A stretch of DNA of 9,913 nt from JBHJGU01 sp050331475. GTDB lineage: Bacteria; Pseudomonadota; Alphaproteobacteria; Caulobacterales; Maricaulaceae. Below the pieces are notes generated by a model. The model worked only from the letters and a program-made list of their open reading frames with translations, had not been told where the DNA came from and searched no databases. Shown one piece after another: positions 6,116 through 9,913 of the stretch (positions within the stretch are counted from its first letter, which is position 1; every line of letters starts with the position of its first letter). Position numbers and translations under genes: made by a program. The stretch spans positions 1 through 9,913 of the forward strand of contig JBHJGU010000100.1 of assembly GCA_050331475.1 (NCBI GenBank), in the 5' to 3' direction.

Positions 6116-7486
6116 ATGACCGACCTGTCTACCGCCGCGTCAAAGGCCGGCCCGGCGGATTTCTTCGTGCGGCTCGCCCAGCGCTGGATGCCCGACGCCT
6201 TTGTGGTCGCCATTGTGCTCACCGCCTTCACCTTCGTGCTCAGCGTCGGGGTGGCCGGGTATTCGCCTCATAACAGCATCGCCGCCTGGGGCGATGGGTT
6301 TTGGGATCTTTTAACCTTCACCAACCAAGTCGTTTTGACGCTTCTGTTCGGCTACGCCTTGGCCCACACCAAACCCATGGTGCGCGCGTTGAATTGGGCG
6401 GCGTCACGGGCGAAATCCGCGGGCGGGGCGTATCTGCTCGTCGGCTTCGTCTCCTGCATCGCGGCGGCGTTTTCCTGGGCTTTGTGCCTTGTGGCGGGGG
6501 CCATCATGGCCCGGCGAACGGCAGCCGCGTGCGAAGCGCGCGGGATCGCGGTGCATTACCCCTTGTTGGTGGCCACCGGTTATAGCGGCATAGCGGTGTG
6601 GCATCAGGGGCTGTCCAGTTCGATCGGCTTGGCGATCGCAACGTCGGACCATTTCCTCGAAACCGCGATCGGCGTCATCCCGATCAGCGAGACCCTGTTC
6701 ACCGCATGGAACCTTGCGGCTTTGGCGCTGATCGTCGCCACCTTACCCTTCGTCATGCGCGCGCTCGCGCCTGGGCCCGAGGCGGTGGTCGAAATGCCAG
6801 CAGGCGAAACCCATCACGAACTTGAAGATATCGAACCTCCGGTCGAAGACGACGCACACAAGGAGGCGCCCGCTGTGAAGGCGGAGAATTCGCCCATTCT
6901 CGCCTATTTGTTAGTCGCAGCTGGAGTTTATTATATTATTACGCATTTCATTGTGCGCGGTGATGGGCTGAACCTCAACACGCTGAATTTTTGCTTTCTG
7001 ATCCTCGGTGTCGCTTTTGCGGGGACGCCGAAACGTTACCTCGCGTTGATTATGGACGCGGCGAAAGTCTGCAGCCCATTTCTGCTGCAATATCCGCTTT
7101 ACGCCGGTATCGCCGGCATGATGGCCCAGTCGGGCTTAGCGGAGATGATCGTGAACCTGTTCGTGCGGTTCTCGACCGCAGAGACCTTGCCGCTATGGAC
7201 GTTCTTGTCGGGTGGGCTGTTGAACATGTTCATCCCCTCCGGCGGCGGGCAATGGGCGATCCAGGGCCCGATCGCCACGGCCGCGGCGTTGGAACTCGGC
7301 GCGGACATGCCCAAGGTGGTGATGGCGGTGGCCTGGGGCGACCAATGGACAAATCTGGTTCAGCCGCTGGTCGCGCTGCCGGCGCTGGCGGTGGCGGGGC
7401 TGCACATGCGCGACATTATGGGGTACACTCTCGTGGCGCTGTTGTTCACGGCGCTGATTTTTCTCAGCGTTCTCGCGCTGATCTGA
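6116..7486 (+). CDS. atoE: Short-chain fatty acid transporter, AtoE family
   Basis: 456 residues, close to the roughly 440 of E. coli AtoE. It is a polytopic inner-membrane protein with about ten or more hydrophobic segments along the chain. Family signatures are YSGIAVWHQGLSSSIGL (156-172), FIPSGGGQWAIQGP near residues 372-385, and AWGDQWTNLVQP soon after. AtoE proteins are proposed to carry short-chain carboxylates such as acetoacetate or butyrate inward. A charged segment rich in Glu, Asp and His (about 222-260) interrupts the middle of the protein and should be a cytoplasmic or periplasmic loop. No acetoacetate CoA-transferase genes (atoDA) or thiolase accompany it here, so its cargo is more likely the 2-oxo acid substrate of the E1/E2 complex or a precursor. 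It lies 19 nt after the AhpD-like gene. Confidence 0.9.
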   Translation: MTDLSTAASKAGPADFFVRLAQRWMPDAFVVAIVLTAFTFVLSVGVAGYSPHNSIAAWGDGFWDLLTFTNQVVLTLLFGYALAHTKPMVRALNWAASRAKSAGGAYLLVGFVSCIAAAFSWALCLVAGAIMARRTAAACEARGIAVHYPLLVATGYSGIAVWHQGLSSSIGLAIATSDHFLETAIGVIPISETLFTAWNLAALALIVATLPFVMRALAPGPEAVVEMPAGETHHELEDIEPPVEDDAHKEAPAVKAENSPILAYLLVAAGVYYIITHFIVRGDGLNLNTLNFCFLILGVAFAGTPKRYLALIMDAAKVCSPFLLQYPLYAGIAGMMAQSGLAEMIVNLFVRFSTAETLPLWTFLSGGLLNMFIPSGGGQWAIQGPIATAAALELGADMPKVVMAVAWGDQWTNLVQPLVALPALAVAGLHMRDIMGYTLVALLFTALIFLSVLALI

Positions 7487-7513
7487 CCCTGTCCGACGCT
7501 TGAGGGACTAGCC

Positions 7514-8854
7514 ATGTCGATTTCCGTCCTGATGCCCGCCCTGTCGCCAACCATGGAGGAGGGCGTGCTTGCGAAATGGCACGTGAAGGTCGGCGACGCC
7601 GTGCGCTCGGGCGACGTCATTGCGGAGATTGAGACCGATAAAGCCACCATGGAGGTCGAGGCCGTCGACGAGGGCGTGGTGGCGCACATCCTGGTCGAGG
7701 CCGGGGCCGAAGGCGTAAAAGTGAACGCGCCCATCGCTGTTTTGGCGGAGGACGGCGAGGACCCCAAATCCGTGCCCGCTGAGGCGGCCCCCCCATCCAA
7801 TGACGAGGGTTCGGCGCCTAGCGCTGAGCCTGCTGAGCCTACGCCTAGCGCTGCGCCGTCGGAGCCCGCGGCTGACACGAAAACCGCCGCCCCAACCCCA
7901 ACGACCCCGGCCTTAGCCAACATCGCGGGCGGACAGCGGATCAAGGCGAGCCCCTTAGCGCGGCGTTTGGCGCAGCAAAACGCGCTCGATTTAAGCGCGC
8001 TTTCAGGCTCGGGCCCGAACGGGCGCATCATCAAGCGCGACATTGACGCGGCTTTGGCCAAGGGCTCCGCCCCCAAGCCTGCGCCCCAAGCGCCCTCCGC
8101 TCCGTCGGCGGCTGCTCACGTCCCCCAGCCGGAGGCCAAGACGCCCGAACAAATGGGCCTGATCCCAGGAACGTTCGATGTGGTCCCGCTCGACGGTATG
8201 CGCAAAACCATCGCGCGCCGGATGACTGAGAGCTTCCGCGACGTGCCCCACTTCCCGCTGAGCGTGGACGTCACGTCGGACGCGCTTTTGAAATTCCGAA
8301 AAGAGCTCAACGTGAAAGCGCCGGAGGGTGTGAAGTTGTCGGTCAATGATCTGATCATCCGGGCGACCGCTTTGGCGTTGAAGGCCGTGCCCGCATCGAA
8401 CGCCAGCTACACCCCTGAGGGCTTGCTCATGCACCACCACGCCGATGTGGCGGTCGCCGTGGCGATTGAGGGCGGGTTGATCACCCCGATTGTGCGCCGG
8501 GCGGAGACCAAGGGCCTGGCCCAGATCTCAGCGGAAATGAAAGACCTGGCTGCGCGCGCCCGGGCTCGCCAGCTCAAGCCGGAGGAATTCCAGGGCGGCA
8601 CGGTCTCGCTGTCCAATCTGGGCATGTTTGGGATCAAGTCTTTCGCCTCAATCCTCAACGAGCCCCACGGCATGATCTTATCCGTAGGCGCGGGCGAGGA
8701 ACGCCCGGTGGTCAAGGACGGCGCGCTGGCCGTGGCTACGGTGATGAGCGTGACGATCACCTGTGATCACCGGGTGGTGGACGGCGCAATCGGCGCCCAA
8801 TTCGCGTCCGCCCTCAAAGGCTTCCTCGAAGACCCGATCACGATGCTGTTCTAG
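7514..8854 (+). CDS. E2 dihydrolipoamide acyltransferase of a 2-oxoacid dehydrogenase complex
   Basis: 446 residues in the classic E2 order. A single lipoyl domain (about 1-78) carries the modified lysine Lys43 in ETDKATME. A long Ala/Pro-rich flexible linker (about 79-141) follows, then a peripheral subunit-binding domain (about 142-181, from RIKASPLARRLA to KRDIDAAL), a second Ala/Pro linker, and a catalytic acyltransferase domain (about 221-446). The active-site motif is DHRVVDG, with His419 and Asp423. The domain pattern and the lipoyl-domain sequence are those of alphaproteobacterial and mitochondrial pyruvate dehydrogenase E2 (PdhC), but acyl specificity is not certain. It should form the core that binds the fused E1 of this operon and an E3 encoded elsewhere. 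GAGGGA at 7502-7507 supports the start. It is the last gene of the operon. Confidence 0.93.
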   Translation: MSISVLMPALSPTMEEGVLAKWHVKVGDAVRSGDVIAEIETDKATMEVEAVDEGVVAHILVEAGAEGVKVNAPIAVLAEDGEDPKSVPAEAAPPSNDEGSAPSAEPAEPTPSAAPSEPAADTKTAAPTPTTPALANIAGGQRIKASPLARRLAQQNALDLSALSGSGPNGRIIKRDIDAALAKGSAPKPAPQAPSAPSAAAHVPQPEAKTPEQMGLIPGTFDVVPLDGMRKTIARRMTESFRDVPHFPLSVDVTSDALLKFRKELNVKAPEGVKLSVNDLIIRATALALKAVPASNASYTPEGLLMHHHADVAVAVAIEGGLITPIVRRAETKGLAQISAEMKDLAARARARQLKPEEFQGGTVSLSNLGMFGIKSFASILNEPHGMILSVGAGEERPVVKDGALAVATVMSVTITCDHRVVDGAIGAQFASALKGFLEDPITMLF

Positions 8855-8888
8855 AGCGGGTGGGACTTGGCGAACATCGCCCCCCATT

Positions 8889-8908
8889 AGCCCGGCGTTT
8901 ACGGGGCT
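8889..8908. terminator. Weak hairpin between convergent genes
   Basis: AGCCC (8889-8893) and GGGCT (8904-8908) can form a 5-bp stem with a 10-nt loop in the 63-nt gap between the E2 stop and the kinase stop. There is no T-run on either strand. It could be a bidirectional terminator, but the evidence is only its position and the short stem. Confidence 0.25.
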
Positions 8909-8917
8909 GATCGGGGT

Positions 8918-9511
8918 TCAGGCGTTCACGATGTGATGGTGAAAAACCTCGACCGGGGCGAGGTTGGCGAAATACCACGCCTCGGCCCGAAGCCATTGTT
9001 GTTCCCAAGTCGAGATCTCACCTTCCCGCGTTAAGAGGCGTTGCATGCGGATCGCGCGCGGCGTTTCAACTAAAATTGCAAGATCGACAAGGTCTCGAAA
9101 GTCGGGATGGAAGGCGTAAACGCCTTCGAGAACAAGAGCCGCGCGGGCTGGCAAGATGGTCTCGCGCTCGGTGCGTCGGCCATCAAACGCAGTCCAGTCG
9201 AACGGCGCAAATCTGGCGTCCGCGCCCGCCTTGAGATCCTTTAACACCGATTGCAGCCGGTCCCGGTCGAGACAAAGATCGACGAGGTCCTCGGGCGTTA
9301 AATCATCATGCACGTGCGATCCGCCGGAATAAAAATCGTCCCCGGCGATGACGGTCGCGTCTAGCCGAGCGGCGATGGCTTGAGCGATGGTGGATTTGCC
9401 GACGCGGCTTCGCCCGTCGAGCGCGATGAGTACGGGCGCCTCGTCCTTGCGCACCCACCGATGAAGGCGCTCGATAACGTCGGACGCGATGTCCTGGACG
9501 CGCTTGATCAT
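8918..9511 (-). CDS. Uridine kinase-like P-loop NTP kinase
   Basis: From the ATG at 9511 the product is 197 residues. The Walker A loop is GRSRVGKST (33-41), followed by AGDDFY, where the acid helps bind Mg or the acceptor. LEGVYAFHPDFRDLVDLAILVETP is the usual Walker B region and beta-strand of the uridine kinase/phosphoribulokinase-like group, and RLLTREG is a lid-type arginine segment. Such proteins phosphorylate nucleosides or small alcohols with ATP; the acceptor here is not predictable. A longer form starting at GTG 9607 would add 32 residues. The ATG at 9511 fits the domain start better, but neither start has a convincing ribosome site (an AAGG lies 13-16 nt upstream of the GTG). The gene is convergent with the operon and functionally separate; its upstream side borders the tandem repeats. 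Confidence 0.8.
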   Translation of the reverse strand: MIKRVQDIASDVIERLHRWVRKDEAPVLIALDGRSRVGKSTIAQAIAARLDATVIAGDDFYSGGSHVHDDLTPEDLVDLCLDRDRLQSVLKDLKAGADARFAPFDWTAFDGRRTERETILPARAALVLEGVYAFHPDFRDLVDLAILVETPRAIRMQRLLTREGEISTWEQQWLRAEAWYFANLAPVEVFHHHIVNA

Positions 9512-9621
9512 GGCGAACGTCGCTTCAATGTGCCCACGCCCAAGGCTTAGCCAAAAGACCGAAATTCGCCAACGCTCGACTGCGCCCGGCGCATGCTGTC
9601 CACGCACCGCGATGGGGCCGC

Positions 9622-9873
9622 CTTAGAGCGTTTTCAGCAAAAGCGTAAGCGGTTTTGCGGTTCGAAAACGCGATAAACCAAAGACTTAGAGCGTTTTCAG
9701 CAAAAGTGTATGCGGTTTTGCGGTTCGAAAACGTGATAAACCAAAGACTTAGAGCGTTTTCAGCAAAAGTGTAAGCGGTTTTGCGGTTCGAAAACGCGAT
9801 AAACCAAAGACTTAGAGCGTTTTCAGCAAAAGTGTAAGCGGTTTTGCGGTTCGAAAACGCGATAAACCAAAGA
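9622..9873. repeat. Four tandem copies of a 63-bp palindromic repeat
   Basis: Copies lie at 9622-9684, 9685-9747, 9748-9810 and 9811-9873. The last two are identical. Copy 1 differs at unit position 23 (C for T) and copy 2 at positions 27 (T for A) and 50 (T for C). Each unit holds nested inverted repeats: GCGTTTTC (unit 7-14) pairs with GAAAACGC (43-50), and GCAAAA (16-21) pairs with TTTTGC (32-37). The copy 2 change at position 50 keeps a G-U pair if the plus strand is transcribed. The unit resembles, from memory, intergenic palindromic elements (RIME-type) that are common in Alphaproteobacteria. There are no spacers, so it is not a CRISPR array. It lies in the 5' region of the kinase gene. 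Confidence 0.92.
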
Positions 9874-9913
9874 CTTAGAGCCGCTTCTCGACTCGAATTA
9901 AATTCAAGCGGCT
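9874..9913. repeat. Second palindromic element, joined to the tandem array
   Basis: The first 8 bases, CTTAGAGC, equal the start of the 63-bp unit, and then the sequence changes. AGCCGCTT (9879-9886) pairs with AAGCGGCT (9906-9913), and inside lies the perfect palindrome GAATT-A-AATTC (9895-9905). It looks like a different module of the same mosaic repeat family and may continue beyond the window. Confidence 0.7.

Noticed and set aside
6116..7486. Acetoacetate degradation (ato) operon
   Set aside because: Only the transporter is present; there are no CoA-transferase subunits or thiolase nearby.
7360..8076. Minus-strand open frame of 238 residues opposite the E2 linker
   Set aside because: Its Ala/Ser/Gly-rich sequence is the complement of the Ala/Pro linker codons in E2.
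8851..8862. CTAGAGCGG after the E2 stop as a remnant of the 63-bp repeat
   Set aside because: Only about 8 bases resemble the unit start, and nothing downstream continues it.
9622..9873. CRISPR array
   Set aside because: The 63-bp units are contiguous with no unique spacers, and there are no cas genes nearby.

Overview
The window looks like alphaproteobacterial chromosome. The coding DNA is GC-rich. The E2 protein has the single-lipoyl layout typical of alphaproteobacterial and mitochondrial pyruvate dehydrogenase. The right end carries palindromic repeats that resemble, from memory, the RIME-type mosaic elements of that class. I cannot name a genus.

Layout. (1) At about 1-634, minus strand, lies the 5' part of a TonB-dependent receptor gene, with signal peptide and plug domain only; its frame stops in the middle of the plug. 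(2) At 635-1095 is a divergent intergenic region with a TATAAT box between two short perfect palindromes, plus two further inverted repeats. (3) At 1096-8854 seven genes run on the plus strand with gaps of 7-27 nt, almost certainly one operon: an AroE-like dehydrogenase, a fused E1 alpha/beta 2-oxoacid dehydrogenase, a LigE-like (beta-etherase-type) glutathione S-transferase, a YfcG-like (Nu-class) glutathione S-transferase, an AhpD-like CxxC protein, an AtoE-family short-chain fatty acid transporter, and a lipoylated E2 acyltransferase. (4) At 8918-9511 (or 9607), minus strand and convergent with the operon, is a uridine kinase-like P-loop kinase. (5) At 9622-9913 are four tandem copies of a 63-bp palindromic repeat, followed by a second, different palindrome that runs to the window edge.

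How the operon may work. E1 and E2 should together convert a 2-oxo acid and CoA to acyl-CoA and CO2, using a dihydrolipoamide dehydrogenase (E3) encoded elsewhere, since none lies in the window. AtoE would import a short-chain carboxylate, and the AroE-like enzyme would interconvert a hydroxy and a keto group. The two GSTs and the AhpD-like protein suggest a glutathione- or thiol-dependent step, or protection of the lipoyl thiols. The substrate is unknown. The AroE-like protein lacks the Ser-x-Ser shikimate-binding motif and the E1 has an altered catalytic loop, so the complex may not be an ordinary pyruvate dehydrogenase. This gene set is the best candidate in the window for an undescribed pathway; its function is inference, while the family assignments are well supported.
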